From Limanda limanda (taxonomy: Eukaryota; Chordata; Actinopteri; Pleuronectiformes; Pleuronectidae), in assembly GCF_963576545.1 (NCBI RefSeq), contig NC_083658.1, positions 9,689,428-9,753,427 of the forward strand: a DNA stretch of 64,000 nucleotides, given 5' to 3'. Made by a program: the position numbers and the translations under genes. Of the stretch, positions 34,851-47,910 are shown one piece after another. Below the pieces are notes generated by a model. That model saw only the letters and a list, made by a program, of their open reading frames with translations. It did not search any database and was not told where the DNA came from. Every line of letters starts with the position of its first letter. The stretch's first letter is position 1.

Positions 34851-36269
34851 AGAGGTTAAATCCATTCATAGATCAATTAGCATTGGCAAACATTATATCA
34901 GTCGAAAGGGACGTGGTTACATAATTCTAGCAACTTCAGATATACACCAGGTCTCCCATGGCAGAAATCCAAATACAGAAAGTAACAGCTTTGTGTCGCT
35001 CAATCGTTTCCCCATCACTTTGGGGTGTCGCACAATCCAGTGTATGATGGAAATGTCGCTCCTCTCACATCAGCCTGATACATAATTCAGAAAATCAAGG
35101 GAGAGTAACTCTCCCGAGGCGTTCACCGTGGAGCCTGAGCCACTTTTTGCTGAACCCAGACGACCTTTAATGCATCATTTGCTTTTCTTCAAACCGTGGT
35201 ATTTTCTCAACTGCATACATTTATATTTCATTTCCCTTTTATTGCAGCCGTTACGGGGAGGCGTCTCCGTAAAGCGGAAGGCTGCAGCTGTCATCTTAAT
35301 GGCGCTCTGCTGATGTACAGGGACGGAAGAGGCACTTTTGTGGAACACTTGTTCGCAAACATTCGACCGGCTTCGATAGAAGCTCCAAGCCACATAGTGT
35401 ATGCCTCAAAAGAGAAGAAGATTAACAGAGAGTGATAAAAAGGCAACAGAGAAAAGACCGAAGAGGGGGTAAGGACCGTGGAAATGAGATGCTGATGCAC
35501 TGTTAGCTCGTTTGTCACTGTTCTTCTTCACAGAAGCCTGTGTAAAGTATTCATGGGCTCCCTTTTGCTTTACATTTTCCTTCCTGCATGAGATCACTAT
35601 TGACTCTACGATGTGCCTGAGTGTGATATCACAGCCGAGGTGGAAAGTCTGCCGAGGCTTGCCAGGACGCTTATTCCCTTGCCAGATTAACACTGGCTGT
35701 GTCAAACCGGTGGAAAGCAAGGTGGAACAGATGAATGTGATATAGATGCGATTAAAAATGTAAAGCAGGAATCAATACCTAACATTAATCATTTAACGGA
35801 GCAGTGCACACTCAAATTAAAAGCACACAATGTTATTGTTTGATGGGGTGATCTTGCTAAAAGAATTAGAAAGGCAAATGTGTTTTGCAGGAAACATAAT
35901 CGTTGGCTGGATTATGATTAGAGGCTATATATTTCCTGAAAGAATGAAGCAGCAGAGACACAGCGAGGTGGTTGTTAGTTTGGGGATTCTTTGTTAGGGC
36001 AGAGTAGCTGTTTTGTTTCAAGTTTCAACAGTTATCACCTGTTTAAGTGCTGCTGACAAGGTTCAATTTTGTACCTTTTCTTTTTGTTAGACAGAAGTAT
36101 GTTTGGTTCTAGTTAGGGACGAGTTTCGGTTTGGCTCTTTCTGAAGCTGTTTTGCTTCTGTTGCTGGCAATAAACAACCTTAAAAATAAACCTGAATCCT
36201 GACATCTTTTAATCTGGTATTATTTTACTTCCCCTGTCCCTTAGACCAAGTTGGGGACATAACACTTAC
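34851..36269. other. Intergenic with a possible regulatory block
   Basis: No gene. The stretches 35100-35400 and 35540-35960 are non-repetitive and resemble enhancer DNA more than neutral sequence; the second is listed separately. Confidence 0.4.
35540..35960. promoter_or_regulatory. Candidate conserved non-coding element
   Basis: Dense in possible factor sites: 'ATGCGATTAAAAATG', 'AACATTAATCATTTAACGG', 'AAATTAAAAGC', 'CACAATGTTATTGTTTGATG' and 'TGGATTATGATTAGAGG'. It is free of repeats and lacks a coding frame. The call is by eye. Confidence 0.25.
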
Positions 36270-36480
36270 TGTAAAGGGTGTTTGGCCTCATTCACCAATA
36301 CCATCCCAGTCTGCATCCCTTATGTCCTTTGGCAAGATACTGAACCCCAGTGACAGGTGGTCTAATAGAGGAAGTGCTGCACATGGATGCACTGTATGAA
36401 TGTATGGGTGAATGACAAAAACTGTGCTTTACTTTTAGTGGTCATCGGACTAGAAAAGTGCTGTATAAACAGAGACAATT
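36270..36480 (+). mobile_element. Eroded tRNA-derived SINE
   Basis: The head is barely recognisable ('CATCCCAGTCTGC' around the B-box position). The body ('TTTGGCAAGATACTGAACCC') and tail ('TAGTGGTCATCGGACTAGAA', 'AAGTGCTGTATAAACAGAG') match the other copies. Confidence 0.6.
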
Positions 36481-38099
36481 TGTTTTGTAAGAATATTTCA
36501 CTTGGGATTTATGACCTGTTCTTAAAAGAATTGCAGAATTCGTCGCACCCATCCAGATTTCTAATATTGATGAATGCCACATCTTTGTGAGAAGAAAGTG
36601 TCTGGCAGTTATTGCTAATTAGAATATAGGTCAACAGAAATCACACAAAATGAAAAAGAACATTTAAGAAGCCAAGAATGCCTAAACCCCCCCTCTGTGT
36701 GGGGGGCGTGGACACACAGCACTGCAGCTGAGTGTGGTTTCCTGACCCAAGCCCGTTGGGACCAGGCAGAAATGGAACGTTTCGTGAAAGAGGCCCATTT
36801 ATTAATAACTATATGTGGTAAAAACCGACCCAATGTGCATATATTGTTTTTTCATTATACAGCAAAAAATTGAAGCAACCTAAAAACAGACCTTTCCAGA
36901 ATAAACCTGGTGATATATCATATCCGGCTACAGCTGGATGACCTCTTCATTCGAGCAATTCATATTTTTTATTGCATTCACTCTCCCTGTCCCTCTTCAG
37001 AGCCTCTTTCTGAAATTAGCCACTTCCAACAACCTGAGCGTAGTCCTGCCACAACAGGAGGCTTGACCCAAAGACAGAAGGATTCCCACTCATTTATAAT
37101 GAGCAAATCCAGGTTGATTGCTTTCTAGGGGCAATTTTGTAATGTTTGATGAGTGGTGAACCTCTGTGTGCCCCCCCGGTGAGGCTCCATCTGGAAAGAG
37201 AGAAAAGGATTTCTAAAAAAAGTGTTACATTTATGCGACGTAACTACAATGCCCGAAAACAACAAAAACATCTCGATAAATCCTCATTATTCCTCGGAAT
37301 CAAATCCCCATGATACCAAAAGATAACAACGATCGTACTGTTTAATTCCTCAAAGCGTTATTGCAAAAGGCGCTAATCTGATATTGTCTGGTCTTAATTG
37401 TACATTTAACTCCTCTTTGTGTTCGCAAATCTGCTTGCCAACATTGTCCTCGCCATCACCTGCTCCTGTAATCAAATTTATTCTCTCATCACTCGGAGCT
37501 GAATAAAACATAAGGGTCTATTTGCATCACTGAGGAAGCGGCGGGTTTCGGAGCTGGTGGAAGAAGCACAGTGTCTGCATCCTATCTCATAACAGGCAAA
37601 GTGCTTCTCGTGGTCAGAGGTCCTCGATATCTTCACCTCCATAAAATCCCCTTTGGTTCACGCCGAGGTTGCACACTTTGGCCAGCAGAATACAAAATGG
37701 CATCCAGCAGAACTAGTACCATCAGATCTCAGCCTCCTTCTGCGCTCTACCCTCCTCGGCAATCCAGCCTGTGCTTTGGAGATACGCAGACTTGAGATAT
37801 GCTTTTTGCTTAGTGTTGAGAATAGAGAAATCTGTCTTAAGTTCTCCCACCTTGCTCGTGGCGTTGCTGAGATATTTGTCTCAGCCAAGTCTTCAAAAGA
37901 AAAGGAGGATTTTCTTAATACTATTAACATAAAGAAGTTTGCATACACAGAAAGACTGTTGAGTATTTAAATGCAAACTTTTGGATTATAACCCTTTTTG
38001 TCAGACGAATCAATTAAAATACTTAAATCACAGTCGCTTCAGGGGATTTCCTGACTTAGACACAGAAGCCCCTGTGTATTTAATCCCTCATTTTCCTCA

Positions 38100-38830
38100 G
38101 TAAGGTGAGTTCTTGTTTTTCCAAATCCCCCTGAAGAAAGAAAAAAATACAAATATTGCTTCCTTACAGATATGACATTCAGTCTGTATCTTTTGATTCT
38201 GCATATCTGGGACAAGATTGAAGGAAATGTTCAGGAAGAGGCCAATCTGCATTATCTGATGGGCTCCCACTCTTCTCTTTCCACATTCCGTTTTTCGAAT
38301 GTAAAAATTAAAAAGTTTACTGTTTAATATAAGGTCATCTATACAATGTCTCTCCCTGGCGTCCAGTGGTTTTTTTCTTCCAACTTTGCCTGTACAGGAG
38401 CTGCTTGTCTGAGTCCTGATAAAACCCGGATATATAAAACCTGACATTGAAGATGGATGTGTCCCGCAGCCACTCTCGCCTATCAGTCGTGAACACAGCC
38501 GAGGACAGGGGCCTGGGAAACGTGTCAGGGAGCTATCTCTGCCGCCGCTCCCCTTGCCCTCTTCACTCACAGCCAGAATTAAAGTTGAAAAGGTTTGCGG
38601 CGAGGATAAAAGAGAACGGTGACTGGCAGAGATGGGAGAGAATGCAAATTTGTTTTTTTCTCTCTCCCTTTTGGTTGAAAGAATCACACATAGGGGTCGA
38701 CGCCTCAGGCCCACTTGTATGTTTTTTAAACAGGTATCCGGAGACATCCTGAGATGTGAGGACATCACACGGCTGACCCAGTGAGATTGCCAAAATGTCC
38801 CAGAGGTAGCTGTTTATAAAGTATGACAAA
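38100..38830. promoter_or_regulatory. Candidate conserved block with a long open frame
   Basis: A non-repetitive region of mixed composition. The minus strand is open from 38768 to 38097. The conceptual protein is rich in Ser, Arg and Lys, with no recognisable domain, signal peptide or regular pattern. I find no splice or poly(A) context. A regulatory element or chance explains it at least as well as a gene. Confidence 0.2.
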
Positions 38831-39738
38831 AAGCCAGTCTGAAAAAGCCATCAGCTGGAATCCATTATCTTGAAATGGGTCAGAGCGTGCTCAAACGAGA
38901 GGAAACGACGCCGAGCTCAACCACTCAACATCACAGGGCGGATTTCAATTTCAAAGAAGACAACATGCTGAAAGGCATAAGTGACGCTGTTGTAGACAAA
39001 ATGCACTTCCCAAAACTCTTTGTCAATCGAAGCACAGACACTGACCCTTGTGAACATGTTCAATAGCAGCAGTGAAGTCATGGCAAGCAAGGTGAGCAGT
39101 GCTAAAAATAGAATAAAAGACAATAGCGAAATGGAAGTACATGACAAGCTACACAACTTATATTACATTATCCCAAAAAATGGTTACATGAACATCAGAA
39201 GGTCCACTATGTCTGACAACATCCTTAAATCGGATTAAATCTTTGGAAGACGTTTTAGTCTGGTGTTCTTTTCAGGCAGCCTCCACTTTTAATTTATATT
39301 TAAGCACTTGCATTCCTTTTTAACACTTAAACCACAGTGAGATCAGACTGTAAGCCGCATGCATACGCGAATACAGGAACTTCACCTCAGGCAGGAGAGG
39401 GTGAATGATACGTATAACTCCAGAGAGATGAGGGTGTGAGCAAGAAAAGAGGGGGAAAAGAGAGAACGAAACAGCTGAGGAGATAAACTCGCTCCGTGAG
39501 GATGAAGGGCGAGGAAAGCGTGGGGGGGGGAATCGGATTTCAGCAGCCCCGAGGGAGCGGCGGCACCGGGATCCTCCGGCGGCGGGCCGTTAAAGCCTGC
39601 TCAGTGAGAGGAGGGGGTACATGCGATTCGTGGTATGTGCGGAAGGCAGACATGAGCAGAGATGAAAGAGTGGAGGCAACTCGAGGCCTTTGTACTGGAT
39701 TACACTGTGGGGTGGTGTCAACTCCAAACTGATCCATT

Positions 39739-39778
39739 GTGTGTGTGTGTGTGTGTGAGTGTGTGTGAGTGTGTGTGT
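39739..39778 (+). repeat. GT microsatellite
   Basis: A GT dinucleotide array interrupted twice by GAGT units. Confidence 0.95.
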
Positions 39779-40539
39779 TCCAGGAGCTGATCATTTAAAC
39801 GGAAACATCCAATCCAAGCAATGAAATTACATGCACAGACGCAAATAAACGTAAATTTCGTGTCATTTGGGAGTTGAAATATTTAAAATAGAGCAAAAAA
39901 AAACAGCATGACCCCATTTTGTGTGAAACTCACAATTTCATGAAAGCGACTCTGATAAGCCTCAGGTAGCATTGTATAGGTAGACTGTCAATTTCCTACG
40001 TCTCCAGGTGGCCTTGTGGACTCACACTTGATAATGCTGCCTTCTCAGGCATTTCCGTAAATAGGACAATGCAGCAACTGCAGTCAGTAGCTTGAGTAGT
40101 GTGAGTTATGGCATTTAACACAAATTATCCTGTGGGGAGAGTAAACGCAGCATAACTGTAGTGTAACACAAAAGCCCTGTACCAGTTTAAGCACACTCAT
40201 AATTGCGAGGGCAACAATGTACTTGTTCAGCCTGTGACATTTGGAATGGCAGCGACTGAACCTGACGGGTACATCCGGTTAAAGATGTACTGATAATTTT
40301 CATGTAATCCACCACTGACCTTAGTGTGTATCTACTTGCGACACATGACACACACTGACCGCAGGCTGGTGGCACAGTCATAGAGAGTAGGAAAAAATGT
40401 CATTTGATATTAATTAAACCTGAACTCAACCCAAGCCCGAGGCTTTTGAGCACATCGTGGCCGAAACCCAGCGCAAGCCAACAATGCAACAAAGCTTTTG
40501 AGGTAGCAAAACCCTTGAACATATTATGCCAACAAAACA

Positions 40540-41160
40540 GTTGTTCAAATGCTGTTTATTTCCTTTTTTAATCCTACAAACTAAAATGCTTGTATGCAAA
40601 TTCAGTTCATGTTTAACCTGAATGTGTCCGACTCAATGGGGAAAAGGCAACGTGCTGAAAGACTAACTAACAATCATGCAAACATTTCGAATGATACCCA
40701 ACCCCAGCGCCCCTGTTTCTCCGGATATTTGAAGGACCCCCCTGTCAGCTATATACAGTATTACAGCTTGAGTTGTAGTTTTTGTTGTTGAATACATTTG
40801 TAATGTTTAAGCAACACACATTAATCCCTATTCACTGTAGCGAAATAGTGGAAGAAGATAAGGACAACAGATATATAAACCTCACCTATCTAAATATCTT
40901 CGTAGCCCTACTGCCAAGTGACTCAATATGTGTAATATATCAAGCAAAAGCTTTCAGAAAGGAGTCCTGAAATAGATTGATAATAAACTGACCTGCTTAG
41001 AGGTCTTGTTCAGTGACGTTATGTCTCATCTATCGAACGATTGAATGTCATTAGCTTGGAAGAAAAAACTGATAACATCACTTTATACCCAGAGCAGGGT
41101 AAGGCATGCAGGAAGGAAGTCAGCTTGTTGTTTCGACTTGACGTCGGTGTGGTTTCTGGC
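40540..41160 (-). other. pudp: Probable pudp 3' UTR
   Basis: On the minus strand this follows the pudp stop codon directly. The first canonical AATAAA after the stop is at 40560-40555, about 600 bases downstream, followed by a GT-rich stretch (TGTTTTGTTGG) suitable as a cleavage signal. I see no earlier AATAAA or ATTAAA. The extent is inferred from this signal alone. Confidence 0.4.
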
Positions 41161-41337
41161 TCAGTCATACGCCGGCAAGCCAAAGAGCTGCGGCCGAAAC
41201 TCCTCCATGCTCCTGAGTCGCAGCGTGGCCTCCTGGGTAAGGCTGGGGTCTAGGTTGTCATCGGGAATCATCACCACCTGCATCCCCGCCGCCAGCCCTG
41301 CCTTCACGCCGTTGGGAGCATCTTCAAACACCAAGCA
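41161..41337 (-). CDS. pudp: pudp last coding exon (pseudouridine-5'-phosphatase, C-terminus)
   Basis: This exon encodes the last 58 residues and stop codon (41163-41161) of a HAD-family phosphatase. It begins [18 protein letters not shown] and ends LFGLPAYD, closely matching the C-terminus of vertebrate PUDP/HDHD1, whose human form has 228 residues. The Glu-Asp pair in FEDAPNG is HAD motif IV, whose acidic residues bind the catalytic Mg2+. Motifs I to III lie in exons outside the window or not recognised. The acceptor is strong: on the minus strand a CT-rich tract ends in TTGTCCTTGCTCAG just before TGC at 41337, giving phase 0. The enzyme hydrolyses pseudouridine 5'-phosphate to pseudouridine and phosphate in the cytosol, as part of modified-nucleotide turnover. 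The reading frame is intact. A retrocopy is excluded by the intron boundary. Confidence 0.95.
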   Translation of the reverse strand, partial: CLVFEDAPNGVKAGLAAGMQVVMIPDDNLDPSLTQEATLRLRSMEEFRPQLFGLPAYD

Positions 41338-42540
41338 CTGAGCAAGGACAAGAGAGAGAGGAAAACAAAGTGATATTATCCTATAAGCCTATTAGGTCTA
41401 CAGGATTCCACCCCTGCAAACGCTGCAGAGCTGAGAGCGAAAACAAACACGGGCAAAACGGGGGAGCAGGCCACCATTTCCATTTTCGATGTGATGAACT
41501 TGACACTGCTCCGAGCAGTATTGTTTACCCCTGCCAGGTGAAATATCCATTTAATCTACAATTTGAAGAAGGGTGCCCCCTGCATGCCCTGCTTCATTGG
41601 TTTTGTTTACAGTTTCAGAAATGCTCTTTGACTCCTGAACTGATACGCGCTGTTGTGCATATCAAGAGGCTGGACACACTTGAGGTTGATAAACAAATTC
41701 TTAGTTTTTTTTTACACTGTGAAAGATATGTTTTTTTAGGCTGCAGCCTGTAATTATTTACGCAGTCTATAAAAAAACTAAGATGTATTTACCATTCATC
41801 CGGGGAAATGTGTGTGTGGTATATTCCTACCAGTGAATGAAGGGAAGAGTTTAATTTTGTCATTTGTTACTTTACTCTATCACTTCATTATCAAAACTTG
41901 CTTTGGTCTGGTGTTTTGATTTCATAATGGAAAAAATAAATAAAAGGAAATTAGTTTTCTCATCCCGGGCACTTTTTAGACAATGGTCTCCAGAGACTCT
42001 TCCCACTAAGAAACTTGTTAGTCAAACGTCTAATAAACCGTTGAAATAACTGTTTTATGTTTTAAATCCAGCAAATTAATATAAATCTGTTGCAACTTCA
42101 TCAAATAAATTCAATGTAAAAGGTCATATTTAATGAAGAGTTACCTATCATGTTGAGTTAGTGAGGGTAAATCAAATACATTCAGAAAGATTTAATTAAA
42201 TAAGGTTATTTATACATGAAACTTGTGTTTTATCTACATATTTATGAATACATATAATTTTACTTAATCAAATCATTCTGAAGTAATTTGATTTATTCAC
42301 ACCAACTCAATATGATAGAAATACTTTGTTAAACATGACTCTTTATGTTGAACCTGCTGCTTGAGATGGACAAAGAAGGTTTACTGCTCTACAATTGTGT
42401 TTCTGTATTTTCACATCTCAGAGGCAACAGTAGGTAAACAAGCAAATAACACCGTCTGTGCTCAATCTTCCCAGTGGAAGATGTGCAGAAAGTTTGAAAA
42501 GTCTCAGACAGAACATTAGGACACAAGTGATGCAGCTGCT

Positions 42541-42620
42541 TTAAGGGATAGTTCAAGAGTGGGTGTTATACAGTGAGGTTGGCATCTGAGTATAAAATTA
42601 GCAGTACAGCCATGAGTTAC
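42541..42620 (+). mobile_element. MITE 5' part (TTAAGGGATAGTTCA type)
   Basis: It starts 'TTAAGGGATAGTTCAAGAGT' and continues with text similar to fish elements in which GTGGGGTTGTATGAGG follows the same terminus. The far end was not located. It shares its terminal motif with 11436-11478, in the opposite orientation. Confidence 0.5.
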
Positions 42621-43994
42621 CAGCACAATGTATTGGTATTTTAGGCTGTTTGTTAGATAAATCCTCCAACACCCCTCAGGACCAAAGAAAGTTCCTGCAT
42701 TCTCACTGCTATCAGATACTTAGGCTAGCAGAACTGCCCTAACATATTCTGGTCTACTGTACAGTTATCTTACCTTAATGGTGGTACAGAGGTGATGCTG
42801 CTCATTCTTGAAAATAAGTGTTCAGTGCAGACTTAGTTAAGTAATATTAACCACAATTACGATTAGTTAGTGCCTCAGATATTAATAACAGGTAAATAAC
42901 AGTTATACAGTTAGGGGTATCACAAACTGTATGTGAGAGGTTTCTTTGTAAAGAAGTTACTGTCACAGTGAATCTAGTCGTTTTAAGTCTTTGGAAATGG
43001 ATGTTGTCTGTAAGGTGGACCTGTGTCAGGGTGACATGCCAGGCCAAGTGAAAATATGTCAAACACGAGGCTAATTTGCGTCTGAAATACTTTTCTGTGC
43101 ACATGTTCAACAAGGACATTCCAGCAGCTGCAGTAAATGAATACGGCTGAACCTTCACCAGGAGGTTAATCAGTTTTCAGTATCCGATAATCGCATTCAG
43201 AAGTGGGCTGAAAGGAAGAGAGAACACGCCAAGGCAAAGTGTTACAAGGCTTCGTTCATACCAAGTATTTCATAACCCTTAAAGAAGCAAGAACACTCAT
43301 ATTTACCCAAACAGCCACTCAACAACATTAGCTTCAAACTCATTGTTTATAGGCAAAATTGAGATTAATAAAAAAATAATTGTGATGACATTTTCATGTT
43401 TTGTATGAACGCCTAATGAAGGTCTGGCCAAAAAGGGTTAGATTACACTCAATGGCGTGCAAATCACGACCAGGGGTCAGATTCAAAAGGAAATGGTGCA
43501 TTATATTTAATGCTGAATTTAAATTAGAAATTGCCAGTGCAGTATGTGGCATTCAGAATATGGACAGAGCAGGTACTATAGGTCAAATATCTCATTCAAG
43601 GGTTTTCACAGTGAAAGTAAAGCCCATATTTTTAATAATATAACACAGAGTTGCAGCCAGATTCAATACAAGTGAAGTAAATGCCGTCCCCTTCAAATAT
43701 AATTGAATTAATTTCTTGAAACCATAGCAACCACTTGTTCCAAACCTAAAGCTCATTCAGTGGACTGAACGCAATAAAACTATTCTTAACCCAAAATAAG
43801 ACACACTTTAATCATGTATGTAATAGTCAAGAGAACAAAAATGTCACATTTCAGTTCACCACTGAGTGAGTATCATACTAATATTGTAACTGATATAGGT
43901 ATACGTATAGCTGCTGAGAAATGAAACTCACTTAATCAGTTGAAAATAAGCAAGTACTGCATATCTATTAAGTTTTGGTATCTGATGTCTTAAC

Positions 43995-44240
43995 TTAAAG
44001 GTAGGGTTGGTACGTAGTTTCTGAAGCACTTAATCTTAGCCTGTGAAATCCTCTCCAAATCCTGATGGGCATCAATAAATAAAGGAGCTGTCTCTGGCCC
44101 TCACGTGATTGTAATAAACATGATCATTCATTTTGTTGGGACAGAATGAAAGGATTTGCTGGCGTATCCATCTGTCACTAAACAACCCGCCTGCCTCCGT
44201 GCCCGTGCTCTCACTGCGCATGGCCGCTGTATCCACAAAC
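43995..44240 (+). mobile_element. MITE-like repeat (TTAAAGGTAGGGT type)
   Basis: It begins 'TTAAAGGTAGGGTTGGTACG' and ends near 'CGTGCTCTCACTGCGCATG'. Both phrases, in this order and spacing, belong to a short repeat that I recognise from percomorph genomes. Target duplication and matching terminus were not established. Confidence 0.5.
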
Positions 44241-44839
44241 CATCCATCCACGCATTAGCTTCAAGGCTTGCTCGTGTGTGAGCTGACTCCAATCCCTAAT
44301 GACTACGTATACACCCTGGATAAACCTACGTTGTATATATAAAAAGAAATGTGGTGGTCTAAATCTATATATTTCTGTCTTTTCATGCTGTATTTTCATT
44401 GGGTTTCTTTGTCCACACAGGTTATAGTTTTGAAGTGGCCAGAAGTGTTTCACAGAGAGGTCTACAGACTATTGTTTCAGCAATAATTAAACTACAAAGT
44501 GACTTTAGCATGAAATTGAAATGCCTCTTTGTTTCCTTCTTTATTACCAACATTGGATAGTGAATTCATTGCTGGGTTCAAACAAAGCTTTAACCTTTGT
44601 GGTTGAAACGGTACTTCAGTGTGAATAAAGGAAACAGCCGTAAACTGAGTCTAAAGCCCTACAGAAGAAAGCAGGAGCTCAAGGCTGAAAGGCTCAAGGA
44701 CCTTTGTTCATCCCAACTCTAATACTCAGGTAGAATAAAGGGGGCTCCTCAAGTCTCTTTAAATCCTAATTGACTTCTGTGATGTCACTAAGCCTGAAAC
44801 TGGATGATGTTGAACAATGCAAGCGGAAACACAGAGTTC

Positions 44840-45000
44840 ACAACAGAGGGCTCGTGCTAATTCCCTTGAATGGGAGCAATTAAAACTAGTAATTACCCGA
44901 TGAGCTGGCGAAATGACCCTTTAATCTGCCTCCAATGCGCTGTTTCGAAATGGATGGACGCACATTGACAGCTCAGGTGGATTATGAATGGAAGTTACAG
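44840..45000. promoter_or_regulatory. Candidate conserved non-coding element in pudp intron
   Basis: Several homeodomain-type cores lie close together ('AGCAATTAAAACTAGTAATT', 'CCTTTAATCTGCC', 'GGATTATGAATGG') with an E-box CAGGTG. No repeat and no frame. Judged by eye. Confidence 0.25.
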
Positions 45001-45339
45001 AAGCAAGAAAGACATTTTTATAGTTGAATAATGATAGGTCTGTACCAAGTATGTGAACAAACCCAGTCACACATACATTACAAGGACTAGCTAAGACACA
45101 GTCTGTGATTCTATATGAAAAGTGAACAACACCTGATAGGGGTACATATAGGGCACATGCAGGGTACCCCCCACCCCATGCTTTTCATTTATGTTCAATA
45201 TGAGGAGCATGATCCTGTTGCTGGACTGTCACTGAAATCAAACCACTTTCAGCTTTGTTGCTAATCCATAGTTTAAAAATGAAAGTGCTTAAATACAACT
45301 TTTCCTTGTCTCTCTTTCTTCCCCTCCCCACATCTCTCT

Positions 45340-45580
45340 CTTTTATCCCCCTCTTTCAACCCACCTCTTCGCTCTCACCCCAACCTGATCAAGGCAGACG
45401 TCCGTCCATCCCGAGTCTCGCTCTGCTAGATGTTCTGTCCTGTTGAAAGGAATTGTGGGTTTTTTTCTCCAACAACGCAAGTGCTTTGTCTTTCTCGGAA
45501 CTTTTGGGTTTCACTATAATATTCAGGGGGTTTTTGACCTTGCTTTTAGCAGTGGTTTAAGATAATTAATTTGTGAATGT
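45340..45580 (+). repeat. Common teleost interspersed repeat
   Basis: The phrases 'TCTCACCCCAACCTGATCAA', 'GGCAGACGTCCGTCCATCCC', 'GAGTCTCGCTCTGCTAGATG' and, later, 'GAACTTTTGGGTTTC' and 'TTGACCTTGCTTTTAG' follow the order of a repeat widespread in fish, in which a 'GAGGCAGATGGCCGCC'-like phrase precedes 'GGTTCTGCTGGAGG'. A diverged copy; the class is uncertain. Confidence 0.6.
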
Positions 45581-47910
45581 ACAAATTTAGAATGTATTGA
45601 CTTAAATAGTCAAATTAGAGGTGAGCTGTGTCTTTGTAAGGTGGGCCTCCACATTGATTCTCCATTGATGTCATATGTTGATGTACGGACATAGTCTCTC
45701 ATGGCATTATAACGTGACTGTCCAAAGTCTCTCCGTTTAACTGTTTTTTTCTACCTCTTCCCCCCTCACTACAAATTTTTCGGATTTTCCCTCACTTTAG
45801 TTAGTTGCTCTATTGAACCATTAAAATCAGACAACAGTCATAAACTGTCTGAATAATTGATAGGCATCTTCTCTATTCCTCCCAAGAGTAAACACATCAG
45901 TAAGATGTAGTCCATAATCTGGGTTAGTATCAAATTAATGCGCTTTTCCACTGAAGAGTCTCAAGAATCCATAACCCGGGACTTCCCGGAACCATTAAAA
46001 CCATTCTAATGACAGTCGTGGCACTAATGGAGCCAGTAAAAGCCAGTTGGGGGCACCGTCATCAGCAAGCATGAAATAAGCAAGCATAAATAAAGCACAG
46101 ATTTTTTTTATTTTCAACATTATTTTCAAGCTGTGTTATGTCACTTATTCTGACAGATTCCAGTAGTGTTTTTGCTGCAGTAATGCTTGTTGTTGTCTGC
46201 TCCCCCACCAGCACAAGTCCTTAATTAGTCAAGAGCCGGTGGAGAACAGCGGAAACAAAATCAGAACCTCTGCCATTTAATGCACATAACATTCTAAGCC
46301 CCTACTGTGGTAAAAGGTGTTAACAGGCTTTCCCTCCTGTGATAATGGTCGCTTGAGTGCCAGCGATATTGAAGAGATTATTTTCAAGCAACCGAAAGAC
46401 GGTTTAATCATTCATACAGAAGTAACATGCTTTTGTCTGATTCCAGATGAGTGTGTCTAAAGATGTTCATATAAAACTACAGACACAGAGATAATGAAAA
46501 GCATCACTCTCTCAGCTCCCATACACACAGAATAACCTCTTTTATTGGAAGGCAAAAAATCTATCTGTGATTGGTCAATACATGTTAGGGTTGGGTGATG
46601 AGACGAATATAGTTTATCGGCGACTGGTGCAGGGGCCATTGTTGGTTGTTGTTCTGTTTTATTGGTTAATTGATCAGGAGATATTTATTTAGCTAATATA
46701 ATGGTCTGCCTCCTAGGGACTTATCCTCTCAACGTATTTTTTGATGGTTCATTTGTTTGTAGCAGCTGCCACAATATCAAGACTGATCACCACACGCTGA
46801 TTGAGACTTTTATTAAATTGGTGCAAATTCATCATCCGCTTGTTCTTATCACACACACATACTGTAAACTCAGACAGGAAGAAAACAACATAATTTGGTT
46901 TTAACAAACACCAATCACGTTTATAAAGACAACAAATTACTTCATTTGGCTCCCTTAGCTTGCCAGTTGCATCCAATTTAAGATAAAAATAAATCCACAA
47001 CAGGAGAATTTTTACTCTAATTTGCAACAAGCTCTTTTGTGCATTTACATTGTGTCCTTTCCACAATCAAGATGTTCAAATAACTTTCATAAACGTTTTT
47101 AGTTGTGATGAGGATATTGTCAACTATAAATTTAATCTGTGTGTTGCACACAGCACAGATGTGACAGAGAAGAAATCAGTTATCAGTTCTGGATTGTCTG
47201 TCAGGAGAATAAAAAAGGATGTGTCTCACTGCAAGGTGCGAGGTTGTTTTCTTATTTCCTTTCACAAAGGATGACCCGGTGTTTGCTTTGCTAAAGGAGA
47301 CAAGTTAGGAAGCATAACACCTCCTTTATTTATAATTAAGAGAATTCTAACAGCTCTTATTATGGTGATGGCTGAAAAACTTCCAGGTCATTTCACTCAG
47401 TTAGGAAGGTTCCCAAGCAAGATGGACTATTCGAGCGGAGCCCGAGTCTATTTGGAAAAGAAATGAATCCAATTGTTGATGTGAGTGAACACACTGAAGT
47501 ACACACATGCCTACCACAACTGACCACATTGCAGTAAGGAACCACAGCGGCATCAGTAGCTGAGCACTGCTGACTATGGCCCAAAACCAGAGGCTGTCAC
47601 ACAAAGAGGTGGTGTTCTGATTGTTAAACAGCCAGCCACAGAGCAACACAGCTTAATATAATGCAAAAAGGTAAATCCACTGAAGCTCACCTTTCCAACA
47701 AGGTGGGAGACAAGAGTTGAACTGCCTTTTCATGCCAGCATAAACCCTCATAACCCAAATTCAAAGTACATCAGAAAAAACACATGTATTGACCATTGAA
47801 AATTGGGCCAGAAATCGTTATGTATGTTGATTAAAGGGCAGTTTTGAATGTTTATGTTATTTGTTGTTCATTTTAATGTTTATGTCCCTGCTTGTGCTCA
47901 TGTAAAGCTG

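Larger units (their letters stand above)
36481..40539. other. Intergenic, downstream of pudp
   Basis: No exon. It contains non-repetitive blocks at 37370-37570 and 38100-38830, the second holding the longest open frame of the window (223 codons, minus strand, no domain), and a GT microsatellite at 39739-39778. Confidence 0.4.

Noticed and set aside
41045..41341. Plus-strand open frames over the pudp exon
   Set aside because: They are antisense to a clearly conserved pudp coding exon and share no homology of their own.
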